A stretch of 64,000 nt of DNA from JAIBJN01 sp963825255. GTDB taxonomy: Bacteria; Actinomycetota; Thermoleophilia; Gaiellales; Gaiellaceae. A model generated the notes under the pieces. It was not told the origin of the DNA. It saw only the letters and a list, made by a program, of their open reading frames with translations, and made no database searches. Position numbers and translations under genes: made by a program. The stretch lies in NCBI GenBank assembly GCA_963825255.1, contig CAWGSF010000008.1, forward strand, positions 157,814 through 221,813. The letters are read 5' to 3'. Position 1 is the first letter of the stretch, and each line of letters starts with the position of its first letter. Shown piece after piece: positions 33,327 through 41,343 of the stretch.

Positions 33327-34127
33327 CTCCTTCGAGCGCTGCATGGCCGCCTGGATGGCGTTGAGGAACGCCGCGCGCACGCCCGCCTGCTCGAGCTCGC
33401 GGATGGCAGCGATCGTCGTCCCACCCGGTGAGGTCACGGCCTCCCGCAGCTCGACCGGGTGCATCTTCTCGTCGCGGAGGAGCTTCGCCGTCCCCAGCAT
33501 CGTCTGGACGACCAGGTCGGTGGACACCTCCCGCGAGAGCCCCAGGAGGATGCCGGCCTCGATCATCGACTCGGCGAGCAGCGCGAAGTAGGCGGGCCCA
33601 GACCCGGAGACTGCCGTGATGGCGTCCATGTAGTCCTCGTCGACCCGAACGCTCCGGCCGACGCTCCGGAGGACTTCCTCAGCCTGCGCCAGGTGCTCCT
33701 CCTCGGCGTGGCTTCCCGGCGCGAGGCCGGCCATGCCCTCGTGCACCGTCATGGGCGTGTTCGGCATGGCACGGACCACCGGGACGTGCGCGCTCAGGTG
33801 CCCCTCGATGCGCGCGGTCGGGATGGCGGCGGCGATGGAGACGACGGTCTGGTCGGCGCCGATCGTCCCGCCGATCTCGGCGAGGAGCCCGTCGATGTCC
33901 TGCGGCTTCACGGCGATGACGACGACGGAAGCTCCCTGGACGGCCTCGATGTTCGAGAGCGTGGTGCGGATCGAGTAGCGGTCCGCGAGGTCGTCGAGGC
34001 GCTCCTGGTGGCGCGCCGTGGCCACGAGCTCGTCCGGCTCGCGCCAGCCGGACGAGAGGACGCCCGCGATCAGCGCCTCGCCGGCCTTGCCGGCGCCGAG
34101 CACGGCGAGTGTGCGTCCTGCTGCCAT
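33309..34127 (-). CDS. proC: Pyrroline-5-carboxylate reductase
   Basis: 272 residues. Last step of proline synthesis, NAD(P)H-dependent reduction of P5C. The N-terminal Rossmann motif is LAVLGAGKAGEALIAG, then VIAVKPQDI, VRAMPNTPMTV, and the C-terminal signature with GSGPAYFALL and EAVTSPGGTTIAAI. Length is canonical. ATG 34127. Confidence 0.96.
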   Translation of the reverse strand: MAAGRTLAVLGAGKAGEALIAGVLSSGWREPDELVATARHQERLDDLADRYSIRTTLSNIEAVQGASVVVIAVKPQDIDGLLAEIGGTIGADQTVVSIAAAIPTARIEGHLSAHVPVVRAMPNTPMTVHEGMAGLAPGSHAEEEHLAQAEEVLRSVGRSVRVDEDYMDAITAVSGSGPAYFALLAESMIEAGILLGLSREVSTDLVVQTMLGTAKLLRDEKMHPVELREAVTSPGGTTIAAIRELEQAGVRAAFLNAIQAAMQRSKELAHEG

Positions 34128-34157
34128 CGGAAGGGGAACCCTACCGCGGCAGCGGGG

Positions 34158-34604
34158 CTACATCACGGCTTCGACCTTGGTCTTCTTGTCGAGCGGCTTG
34201 TCGATCCGGTAGTGGTCGAAGCCGCCGCCGCCGTTCAGGTGGTCGTGCGTGCCGTCGCGCGCCCAGAGCCAGTCGTTCCCGTTGCCGCCCATGAGGACGT
34301 CCATGCCCGAGTCGCCCTGGATCCGGTCGGCGCCCCCGCCCCCGCGGATGATGTCGTTGCCGTTCCGGCCGCCGATGATGTCGTCGCCGCCGAGCCCACA
34401 GATGACATCGGGCCCCTGCGTGCCCGCGAGGAGATCGTCGCCGGCCGTGCCCTTGATCGTGCAGGGCTTCGAGAGGTTTGGGCTGTGGCCTGACGCGAGA
34501 TGGGGCGCGACGGCCACGGTGATGGCCGCGGCGAAGAAGGTCAGACCGAGGACGAGGACGCGAACGCGCACGGTCTCAGCATCGACCGTCGCACCGTTCG
34601 TCAC
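34158..34604 (-). CDS. Secreted RTX-type calcium-binding repeat protein
   Basis: 148 residues. A signal or anchor helix (about 14-33) precedes about five glycine/aspartate-rich nonapeptides of the GGxGxDxxx type (GGLGGDDII, GGRNGNDII, GGGGADRIQG, GGNGNDWLW). Such repeats form a Ca-binding beta-roll. It has no catalytic domain, so it may be structural or a degenerate piece of a larger RTX protein. The last ten residues are lysine-rich. A related repeat tail is found in the M36 protease at 56.3-59.4 kb. Confidence 0.8.
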   Translation of the reverse strand: MTNGATVDAETVRVRVLVLGLTFFAAAITVAVAPHLASGHSPNLSKPCTIKGTAGDDLLAGTQGPDVICGLGGDDIIGGRNGNDIIRGGGGADRIQGDSGMDVLMGGNGNDWLWARDGTHDHLNGGGGFDHYRIDKPLDKKTKVEAVM

Positions 34605-34631
34605 AATCCCTCACGCGGGGAGTTCCCTCTG

Positions 34632-35528
34632 TTACATCCGTCGCTCGAGCGCGAGAACGACCCGGACGAACGACCGCGTCTCGCGGTAGAGACCGTAGCG
34701 CTCGACCGCGGCCGGCCCCTGGTACCACCCGGCGAGGGCAAGACGCCTGTTCCAGCCGAAGTGGCGCAGGAGGTGCCGCAGATAGAGGACGCCCACGCGG
34801 ACGTTCTGGTGCGCCGTTCGCGGAACCTGGCGGCCGAGCAACACCTGTTCCACGAACGTCCAGGTGTCCGGCATGATCTGCATGACTCCGAACGCGCCGG
34901 TCGAGGAGACGACGTCGTTCTGGAAGCCGGACTCCATCCAGGCGACGGCCCTGACGAGGCTCCTGCTGACGCCGTACCGGCGCGACCAGTAGTTGAGGCT
35001 CCGGCTGATCGACTCCGGCGAGGCGTGCGGGAGCCGGTGGCGTGCGCGGCCCCCCTTGGTCCGGAGGGCCCTGATCGTCGCCGGGCCGACGACGCCGTCC
35101 ACCGTGAGCCTCCTGCGGTGCTGGAAGGCGAGGACGGCGCGGCGCGTGCGTGCGCCGAAGACGCCGTCGAGACCGCCCGTCCGCACACCCTTGGTGGAGA
35201 GGAGAGCCTGGACGACGGAGACGTCCCAGCCGACCATGCCGCGGTGGATCACGCGCTTGCCGAGCGTCGGGCGGCCGAGCCGGCCGAGCTTCGCCCTCGT
35301 GTGCGGCCCTGCGACCCCGTCGACGACGAGACCCTTCCGGTGCTGGAACTTCCGCAGGCCGCGCTTCGTCTGCGGGCCAGCGATGCCGTCGATCGGGCCC
35401 TTGTAGAAGCCGTGGGCTCGCAGCGCGACCTGCAGGGCACAGGCCTGCGGCACGACGGCGTGCGCCGGCGCGGCGAGGACGAGCGTCGCCAGGAGCGACG
35501 CCAAGACGGCGAGCCTTGCGGTTCGCAT
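34632..35528 (-). CDS. Secreted lytic transglycosylase with two peptidoglycan-binding domains
   Basis: 298 residues. Signal peptide (about 1-23, LLATLVLAAPAHA), then two PG_binding_1 repeats (GFYKGPIDGIAGPQTKRGL and VRTGGLDGVFGARTRRAV, with FQHRKGLVVDGVAG and FQHRRRLTVDGVVG), then a soluble lytic transglycosylase domain with catalytic Glu in WMESGF and GAFGVMQIMP. It would cleave peptidoglycan outside the cell. Start ATG 35528 was chosen because the signal peptide begins there; 65 upstream codons are non-coding in character. Confidence 0.9.
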   Translation of the reverse strand: MRTARLAVLASLLATLVLAAPAHAVVPQACALQVALRAHGFYKGPIDGIAGPQTKRGLRKFQHRKGLVVDGVAGPHTRAKLGRLGRPTLGKRVIHRGMVGWDVSVVQALLSTKGVRTGGLDGVFGARTRRAVLAFQHRRRLTVDGVVGPATIRALRTKGGRARHRLPHASPESISRSLNYWSRRYGVSRSLVRAVAWMESGFQNDVVSSTGAFGVMQIMPDTWTFVEQVLLGRQVPRTAHQNVRVGVLYLRHLLRHFGWNRRLALAGWYQGPAAVERYGLYRETRSFVRVVLALERRM

Positions 35529-35595
35529 GGGCGGTCCCCATTTGCCCCCGGCCGGCGTTCTCCTGCCGGTCCGGCGGATGTGCCACAGTGACCGG

Positions 35596-36410
35596 ATGCG
35601 GATCGCCGCGACCGTGCTGCTCGCCCTCACGCTGGGGCTCGCGGCAGCCTGCGGCGACGAGTCGAGCGCCCCCGCTGACACCGGGTCCGTCCAGACGACC
35701 ACCGTCCCGACCGAGATCGACACGGCCGCGACGACCGCGACCGACGAGGAGACGACGACTGCGCCGGAACCGCCCTGCGCGCCGGAGGAGTTCCTCCCTG
35801 ATCCTCAAGCGAGGCCTTCGACGGCCAGGCGCCCAAGCTGCGGATCGTCGAGGCGCGCGTGGAGCGGTGCCGCAACGGCTACGCGCAGGTGTTCGCCGTC
35901 CCCGACAGGTCGGTCTGCGACCCGGGGGTCGGCTTCTGCTACGAGACCGAGCAGGTCTTCCTCGGCTGGAAGGGCGACCACTGGCGCATCCTCACGTCCG
36001 GGACGGGGATCGCCTGCGGCGAAGGGATCGAGACGGACGCCCTCGTCCTCCGGATCTGCCGCGGGCTCGGCTACCCGGATCTGGCCGGCCGCGAGTTCCA
36101 GATGCCGTCGAGGAACATCGGCTGCCTCTTCGCCGCGGGCGTCCTCCGCTGCGACATCCTCAGCGGGCTCCAACCCGAGCCCACGACGGCGTGCGACTTC
36201 GACTGGGTCGGCGTCGTCCTCTCGAAGGAGAGCGCCGAGCCGAACTGCGGCAGCGACACCGTCTACGCGAAGGAGGCTCCGACGCTGGCCTACGGAGGGA
36301 CGTGGCGGCGCGCGGGGTTCACCTGCCACTCGGGCGAGGACGGCCTCACCTGCTTCAGCGGCACCGGCCACGGCTTCAAGCTCGCCCGCGAGAGCTGGCA
36401 GGCCTCGTAG
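35596..36410 (+). pseudogene. DUF6636-like secreted protein, broken by two +1 shifts
   Basis: ATG 35596 begins a lipoprotein-like signal (LLALTLGLAAACGDE, Cys near 20) and a Thr-rich linker. Near 35797 and 35810 the frame shifts twice, after which the frame from 35859 gives the DUF6636 pattern: NIGCLFAAGVLRCDI, EPNCGSDTVY, PTLAYGGTW, GFTCHSGEDGLTCFSGTG and HGFKL. Removing one C from each of ctccctg and caagcg rejoins it. Length 815 is 3n+2, as expected for two extra bases. Function of the domain is unknown. Confidence 0.75.
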
Positions 36411-36419
36411 GGGTCGAAA

Positions 36420-36464
36420 GGGTAAGCGGGCCGCCCCTCTTGGTCTCAGGGGGCCCGCCTACCC
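36420..36464. terminator. Bidirectional terminator-like hairpin
   Basis: Nested pairing GGGT/ACCC, GGGC/GCCC and CCCCT/AGGGG between the convergent DUF6636 and AOC-like genes. GC-rich, without a U-tract. Confidence 0.5.
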
Positions 36465-36573
36465 GGCTGGGGCGCATGACCGCGCCCCCACGACGCGCGA
36501 CCTGCGGCAGAATCGCGCACCGCCCCTTGAGGATAGCGACGGGGGTGCGCTCGCCCGCCGGAGTACGCGCGGT

Positions 36574-37050
36574 CTACTCGAGGTCGAACCGAATGAGGAC
36601 GTCGGTCTCGTTCACCGCACGCAGGAAGACCTGTCCCTGCACCTCCTCGAAGCGTCCGGTGCCGCCGGTGATCGCGATGTTCGACGTGTCGTCGGCGAAG
36701 TGGAGGAGCCCCGCGAGCTCGATGCTTCCGCCTCGCAGCTCGACCGTTGCCACGCAGTGCACGGCCGTGCTCTCCTCCGAGACGTCGACGTAGGTACAGA
36801 CGGCGTCGAGCGAGCCGAGCTCCTTCGTCTGTGCCCGGTTCTTGAGGACGTCGTGCTCGATGAACTGGTCTCCGATCGTCAGGCTGTCGGAGTTGTCGAC
36901 GTCGACGTCCGTGAACACGACAGTCGTGTCGAGCACGGTGAAGTCGTGCAGGCCCGGGCTCCGATCGGAGCCCGAGGCCGCCGAGACGCCTCCGACGACG
37001 AGCGCCGCCAGAACGCCCGCCATCACAATGGGGATTAGCCTCCGGAACAT
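36574..37050 (-). CDS. Secreted allene-oxide-cyclase-barrel-like protein
   Basis: 158 residues with a signal peptide (about 1-25). The rest resembles the AOC/dirigent-type barrel found in actinobacterial secreted proteins: IGDQFIEHDVLKN, AVCTYVDVS, VHCVATVELRGG, IAITGGTGRFEEVQGQVFL. The 'TGGTG.F....G.V' end is the most typical part. The role is unknown. ATG 37050 has GAGAGGAG upstream. Confidence 0.72.
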   Translation of the reverse strand: MFRRLIPIVMAGVLAALVVGGVSAASGSDRSPGLHDFTVLDTTVVFTDVDVDNSDSLTIGDQFIEHDVLKNRAQTKELGSLDAVCTYVDVSEESTAVHCVATVELRGGSIELAGLLHFADDTSNIAITGGTGRFEEVQGQVFLRAVNETDVLIRFDLE

Positions 37051-37147
37051 GTTCAGCTCCTCTCGTCGAGCTGTCGCGTGAATCAGCGACCGCGAGGCTA
37101 CGAAGGAGCGCTCAAAATCGGCTCAACTGGTCCGCGGGGGCCGAGGC

Positions 37148-38458
37148 CTACAAGCCCGTCACCGCGTACAGGTGCCGCTCGTCCGGCACGCCCTTGAGCG
37201 CGTGCGTGCCGCGATCGTCAAAGGAGATCCCGGAGCCGGCGACGAGATCCTTGACGGTGCTCGAGACGAGGATCTCGCCGGCCCCGGCCGTACCGGCGAT
37301 GCGCGCGCCCGTGTGGACGGCGATTCCGGCCGGCTTGTCTCCAACGAGTTCACACTCGCCCGTGTGGACGCCCACCCGAACGTCGAGGCCGAGGGCGCGC
37401 AGGCCGGTGCGAATCGCGTCCGCGCAACGGATCGCGCGGGCGGGCCCGTCGAAGGTCGCGAAGAAGCCGTCGCCCGCCGTGTCGACCTCGCGCCCGCGGT
37501 AGCCGGCGATCTCACGGCGGATGACGGCGTGATGCCGCGAGAGGAGGTCACGCCAGCCGCGGTCGCCGAGCTCGGCCGCTCGTTCGGTCGCCCCGACCAG
37601 GTCGGTGAACAGCACCGTGATCAGCACGCGGTCCGGCTCAGCCGCGCCCGCGGCCCCGCTCAGGAAGCGCTCGATCTCCGCCGGGATCTCCGGCGAGAGG
37701 AAGATGCCCCAGTCATCGTCGCCAGGAATCCGGACGAGCCGGGCGTCCGGAATCCGTTCTTGCACATCCCGTGCTGGGCCCTCCATGAAATCACCGCGAT
37801 AGAGCAGAAGCGTGGGGACGCGGATCGCCGGCAAGACGTCGCGCAGATCCGTCTCGGCGTAGATGCGGTTCAGCGCGTAGGCTGCGGCGGGGCTCGCGCC
37901 GACGCGCAACGAGTTCGCGAACCAGGCGCGATCCTCCTCGCTCCCGGCCAGCGAGGGGGCAATCTCCGCGAGCACCTCGTCGCTGAACTCCTGCGTTCCC
38001 CAACGGTCCCGCATGACGGCAAGCTCACGCTCCCACTCTCCTTCGGGCCAAGTGGCTTCGCCCTTCGACGCCGGCTGGAACAGCACGAGCGCTGTCGTTC
38101 GCTCTGGATAGCTCGCGGCGAACATGCACGCCATCGCGCATCCCTCCTGCGCCCCGAGGAGAACTGTCTTGCGCGAGCCGACTGCGTCGAGAACCGCGCG
38201 GACGTCTTCCATTCGCGTCTCGAGCGTCGGGAAGCCGCCCCCGTGGTCGGAGAGGCCGGTTCCGCGCTTGTCGAACAGGATGAGACGCGAGAAGGACGCG
38301 AGTCGCTGGTAGAACTCCCGCCAGCGCGGCCACTCCCACCCGTAGACGAGGTTCGACATGAACTCGGGAACGAACACGAGGTCGACCGGTCCGCTTCCGA
38401 CGAGCTGGTAGGCGATCGAGACCCCGCCGCTCCGGGCATAGCGAATGTCGAGTTGCAC
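37148..38458 (-). CDS. Alpha/beta-hydrolase-like domain fused to class III adenylate/guanylate cyclase
   Basis: 436 residues. Residues 1-260 have an alpha/beta hydrolase fold (YQLVGSGPVDLVFVP, RLILFDKRGTGLSD) but the nucleophile elbow is GAQEG (Gln104) instead of GxSxG, so hydrolase activity is probably lost. Residues 272-436 form a class III cyclase: VLFTDLVGATE (metal Asp), GREVDTAGDGFFATFD (second metal Asp), VRVGVHTGECE. It would make cAMP or cGMP, with the first domain as a possible ligand sensor. No membrane helix. It follows a small membrane gene by 13 bases. Confidence 0.88.
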   Translation of the reverse strand: MQLDIRYARSGGVSIAYQLVGSGPVDLVFVPEFMSNLVYGWEWPRWREFYQRLASFSRLILFDKRGTGLSDHGGGFPTLETRMEDVRAVLDAVGSRKTVLLGAQEGCAMACMFAASYPERTTALVLFQPASKGEATWPEGEWERELAVMRDRWGTQEFSDEVLAEIAPSLAGSEEDRAWFANSLRVGASPAAAYALNRIYAETDLRDVLPAIRVPTLLLYRGDFMEGPARDVQERIPDARLVRIPGDDDWGIFLSPEIPAEIERFLSGAAGAAEPDRVLITVLFTDLVGATERAAELGDRGWRDLLSRHHAVIRREIAGYRGREVDTAGDGFFATFDGPARAIRCADAIRTGLRALGLDVRVGVHTGECELVGDKPAGIAVHTGARIAGTAGAGEILVSSTVKDLVAGSGISFDDRGTHALKGVPDERHLYAVTGL

Positions 38459-38471
38459 CGTTGCTCCTGAG

Positions 38472-38606
38472 CTAGTGTCCTCCAGAGACCGAGATCGTGC
38501 CCGGGGGCGGCTCGGCCAGGTCGGTCGTGCTCACGATCTCGTTGCCGAACGGCACGAGTGCGGCGCCGGCCAGAACGAGCCAGATGATGCTGAGGACCGT
38601 TCTCAT
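38472..38606 (-). CDS. Small single-helix membrane protein
   Basis: 44 residues, ATG 38606, with one hydrophobic helix (about 4-20) followed by a polar tail. It lies 13 bases upstream of the cyclase and may be cotranscribed. Not a known family; short length leaves doubt. Confidence 0.35.
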   Translation of the reverse strand: MRTVLSIIWLVLAGAALVPFGNEIVSTTDLAEPPPGTISVSGGH

Positions 38607-38764
38607 TCCGACAGCATCGCGCATCGACGCCCCGTCGGGCGGCCCGCCGCACCCCGGTGCTCGTGCAGGCTCCATTGCGGATAGCCGACGCCTTCGCTTA
38701 CCTAGAGGGTGCCCGAGGGGTGACGCGGTGAGGCCGCATCCTGCGTCCCCCTCGGGCCTCTCCC

Positions 38765-38917
38765 TCAGAGCGCAAGAGGCGACGTGCCCTGGAGGCCCGC
38801 GAGGGCCTCGCGCCAGACCTGCTCTGCGTCCCGGCCGGGACGCAGACGCCTCCCGAGCGCGGAGCCGATCGCCACGCCGGCGACGAGGAACCCGAGCGGC
38901 TCGAGCACGGCTCGCAC
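38765..38917 (-). CDS. Small membrane-anchored protein
   Basis: 50 residues from GTG 38917 with one hydrophobic helix (PLGFLVAGVAIGSALG, about 7-22) and an amphipathic tail EQVWREALAGLQG. A -10-like TAGACT lies 7 bases upstream on the same strand, which would make it a leaderless message. No family is recognised. Confidence 0.42.
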   Translation of the reverse strand: MRAVLEPLGFLVAGVAIGSALGRRLRPGRDAEQVWREALAGLQGTSPLAL

Positions 38918-38983
38918 GGGACGAGTCTATGGCGGATTCGAGCTCGCCCGTCTCACTTCGCCGAGTATGCGTAAGCTGGCCCG

Positions 38984-39319
38984 ATGGAGGCCGAGAGAGC
39001 ACGTCAGTTGCTGGCAGCCGAACGCTCGCGGATCGAGAGCGCGCTCACCCAGCGCCGGCACGAGGACGACGGCGAGCCCTCCGACGAGTACGACCCGGCG
39101 AACCTGGCCTCCGATCTCTACCAGGACGAGTTCGACGAAGGTCTGGCGGAGGATCTCCGCGATCAGCTCGCCGCCGTCGAGCGCGCCGAGCAGCGTCTTG
39201 CCGAAGGAACGTACGGCCTCTCGATCGAGAGCGGAGAGCCGATCCCCGACGAACGGCTCGAGGCCCTCCCGGCGGCCGAGCTGACCACCGACGAGGAACG
39301 CGCGCGCGAGGGACGCTGA
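38984..39319 (+). CDS. DksA/TraR-family protein without zinc cysteines
   Basis: 111 residues. An N-terminal coiled coil with acidic tip (DEFDEGLAEDLRDQLAAVERA) and C-terminal GTYGLSIESGEPIPDERLEALP, which aligns with the DksA zinc finger GTYGxCxxCGxPI...RLxxxP but has no cysteine. Such Cys-less members exist. It may bind RNA polymerase. A canonical zinc-finger relative lies at 60940-61296. ATG 38984. Confidence 0.8.
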   Translation: MEAERARQLLAAERSRIESALTQRRHEDDGEPSDEYDPANLASDLYQDEFDEGLAEDLRDQLAAVERAEQRLAEGTYGLSIESGEPIPDERLEALPAAELTTDEERAREGR

Positions 39320-39361
39320 CGGGCCTGGCGTGAGTCCCGCCTGGGCGGGGCTTCCGACCGA

Positions 39362-39400
39362 TCGGGGCGCCCGGATTCGAACCGGGGACGATAACCCGAG
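39362..39400 (-). other. tRNA 3'-half-like fragment, possible attachment site
   Basis: On the minus strand a T arm (CCCGG-TTCGAAT-CCGGG) followed by CGCCCCGA, the 3' acceptor strand and discriminator of a tRNA. Upstream only a partial CGGGGTA match to the 5' acceptor strand is found and there is no D arm, so it is not a full tRNA. The acceptor matches that of tRNA-Pro at 42.7 kb, but the T stem differs. Confidence 0.5.
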
Positions 39401-39577
39401 CGGTCACTACAAGCCTTACCCCGGCCCACCGGGCCAGCTGTCAGATTTCAGCTCGGCGGTCAGTACTACGACTTGGTTGCCAACGGCGCCCGCAGCATCG
39501 CCATGTCCTTCGTCAAGGACCCACCTCGATACCCCGACCGCCGTCGGATGTCCGCTCGACGGGGGAGACACCGCGCG

Positions 39578-40081
39578 CTAGATGTAGCGCCGGAACTCGC
39601 GGACGTCGTCGCGGTAGTTGTAGTCCGTGGAGCAGGGGCAGTCGTCGCTGCCGAAGCTCGCCACCTGCGGAACCCCGTTCAAACGCCCGATGACCATCGT
39701 CACGTGCGCGGTCTCGCCGCTTCCGTAGTGGACGCAGTCGCCAGGGACGAGTCTGTCCAGTTTCCGCACACGCTTGCCGTGCTCGAGCATCGACGTCGTG
39801 TTCCCCGCCCTCCAGTCGAGGCCGTTGACGATGTCGTCGAGCCCGAATCGCAGGAAGAGGCCGTTCCAGAGGCACCAGGTCACGAACGAGGAGCAGTCGG
39901 CGTGCTTCGGAAACTCCCCCCGGCGAGCCCGGCGGTCTTTCGTGATCCCCACCCACCGCTTCACCAGGTCCTGCGTGTAGTCCATGCTCTCCGTGTGTGC
40001 CAGCGCGAGCTCCGCGGCCTGGACGGCGCGGTCGCGGGCACGGATGCGCTGGTGTCGCGAGAGGCCCGATACCGACGGCAC
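39578..40081 (-). CDS. NlpC/P60-like peptidoglycan hydrolase (lysin-like)
   Basis: 167 residues, GTG 40081. A catalytic Cys is likely in HADCSSFVTWCLWNG (about 61-75) and His in ETAHVTMVIGRLNG (about 122-135), with LVPGDCVHYG between, the order of NlpC/P60 or CHAP-like enzymes found in phage lysins. No signal peptide. The start overlaps the stop of an acidic small protein. Context of tRNA relics and integrase remains suggests a prophage or element cargo. Confidence 0.7.
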   Translation of the reverse strand: MPSVSGLSRHQRIRARDRAVQAAELALAHTESMDYTQDLVKRWVGITKDRRARRGEFPKHADCSSFVTWCLWNGLFLRFGLDDIVNGLDWRAGNTTSMLEHGKRVRKLDRLVPGDCVHYGSGETAHVTMVIGRLNGVPQVASFGSDDCPCSTDYNYRDDVREFRRYI

Positions 40082-40263
40082 TAGCCCTCCTCCTCCGGTA
40101 GCTCGTTCCCGCCGGGTGTGTCTCCCTGGTCGGGCGGCATGTCCTTCGGATCGGTTCGCGGCAGGTCGACGATCTCAGGGTCGTCTTCGAGCTCGGGCTC
40201 GTCTGCGTACTCGGGGTCGTCGTCAGCGAACTCGTACGCGTCGTCGTCGTACTCCTCAGCCAT
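40081..40263 (-). CDS. Small highly acidic protein
   Basis: 60 residues, about half Asp/Glu (YDDDAYEFADDDPEY), then a proline-rich end. The stop overlaps the lysin start (TAGTG), so they are coupled. No family is recognised; it could be a chaperone or inhibitor for the lysin. Confidence 0.5.
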   Translation of the reverse strand: MAEEYDDDAYEFADDDPEYADEPELEDDPEIVDLPRTDPKDMPPDQGDTPGGNELPEEEG

Positions 40264-40351
40264 TGGCGCGACAGTACTCCTACCAGGAGGGGCCCGGCAA
40301 GGCTGCCACGGCAGGTCGCCGTCGGTTCCGTCTACCCGCTACCTGAGGCCG

Positions 40352-40456
40352 AGGCGCGGGCCGCAAGGACTCCGCAAGGACTACCTGCCCGCCGCTCCCC
40401 GGCGATCCCCGAGCCTACGACGTGCCGGCGAGCTGGCCTAGATCGCTCTTCTGGAC
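40352..40456 (+). repeat. Diverged ~100-bp direct repeat, copy 1
   Basis: Shares GCAAGGACTCC, a CTGCCCGC block, CCCCGGCGA and a terminal CTAGATxGCTxTTCTxGGA with 41249-41343, in the same order and orientation, with several indels. Confidence 0.6.
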
Positions 40457-40589
40457 GAGGAGAAGGTGATCCTTCGGCTAATAGGAGGCGTGCGCTGCAA
40501 GCCCTCTCTTGCGGCGCACCGGGGGGTCCGGCGTTCTCGCCGCAGTGGACGCCGGGCCTCCGCCACAGCTCCAGGCAAGATCCACGAGA

Positions 40590-40613
40590 AACGGGGCCCG
40601 CCGAGGCCCCGTT
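40590..40613 (+). terminator. Perfect 9-bp hairpin
   Basis: AACGGGGCC-cgccga-GGCCCCGTT followed by ccgcttt. It resembles intrinsic terminators of mobile elements, though its short T-run is weak. Confidence 0.6.
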
Positions 40614-40973
40614 CCGCTTTGGTGGAAAGCGAGTCCGGTGTGCCCCCGCCGCATCGGGGCCCCGCGATTCGCCTTTTCGCTACGTACGAGAAATGTCGAC
40701 ACCGGGGGCTGTGCTCACCCCCCTCGATCGGAGTTGACTGCCTCACCCTTCGCGGGTTGACTTCCACGCTTCACACGGGGCCGAGGCACGGGCCGTAAAT
40801 GCGAGCGGAGCCCGGAACCGCGCCGCGTCCGAAACGGAAGGCTCGCGAGCTCACTCGGCAAATGAACCTTCCAAGGCTGCCTCGAGCGCGTCGTTGGTCT
40901 GGACGCCTGGTCGAACCGGTGCTCATGAGAACGTTCGGGTCCAGATTGGGGCCACGAACTGCGGCCGCATTCG

Positions 40974-41029
40974 GCTCTATTCCAGTCGGGGCGCCGAGAT
41001 TGAAATCGGGACCTCTAGTCCCCAGACTT
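40974..41029 (-). repeat. Imperfect copy of the tRNA-Pro 3' part (att-like)
   Basis: Matches 42660-42717, covering the 3' flank, acceptor, T arm and part of the anticodon arm of tRNA-Pro(GGG). Differences are two single-base deletions and one or two substitutions over about 55 bases. A displaced tRNA 3' end is the usual trace of integration at a tRNA gene. Confidence 0.8.
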
Positions 41030-41248
41030 TTCCAGCGGTCGGGCGGCACGTGGACCGACCTGGCGGGAAGTGGCTTGACTCCTAGGGTTGCGGGCCGGCT
41101 CCGTGAGGCCGTTCTCAGGCTTTCTGGTACGGAAGTGGTACGCGGACGGGTTACGCGAGGGCGAACGCCGCCTCGTGGCCGGCGCCCTCGCGGCGCGGCT
41201 GTAGGCGATTACGCTGGCGAACGAGACCTTCGATCTCCGCACCGGGAC

Positions 41249-41343
41249 GCGGGCTGCAAGGACTCCCTAGGACAACCCTGCCCGCGCCCCGGCGAGGTCA
41301 GGCGACGACTCGTCGAGCGGCATCGCTAGATAGCTTCTCAGGA
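41249..41343 (+). repeat. Diverged ~100-bp direct repeat, copy 2
   Basis: Partner of 40352-40456. Its end touches the stop of the truncated hydrolase. Confidence 0.6.

Larger units (their letters stand above)
40264..41337. other. Non-coding relic region
   Basis: About 1.1 kb without a credible gene. Open frames on both strands lack recognisable sequence. It holds one terminator hairpin (40590-40613), an imperfect copy of the tRNA-Pro 3' part (40974-41029) and two diverged copies of a repeat of about 100 bp (40352-40456 and 41249-41343). It reads as the scar of one or more old insertions. Confidence 0.6.

Noticed and set aside
36420..36480. Third copy of the three-hairpin leader (GAAAGGGT)
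   Set aside because: Shares only GAAAGGGT; the rest forms one long nested hairpin typical of a terminator between convergent genes.
39362..39430. Complete tRNA gene
   Set aside because: Only T arm and 3' acceptor strand can be drawn; no D arm or proper anticodon stem.
40438..40798. Small genes in the relic region
   Set aside because: Several overlapping frames on both strands have Arg/Gly-rich sequence, no ribosome-binding sites and no recognisable domain.
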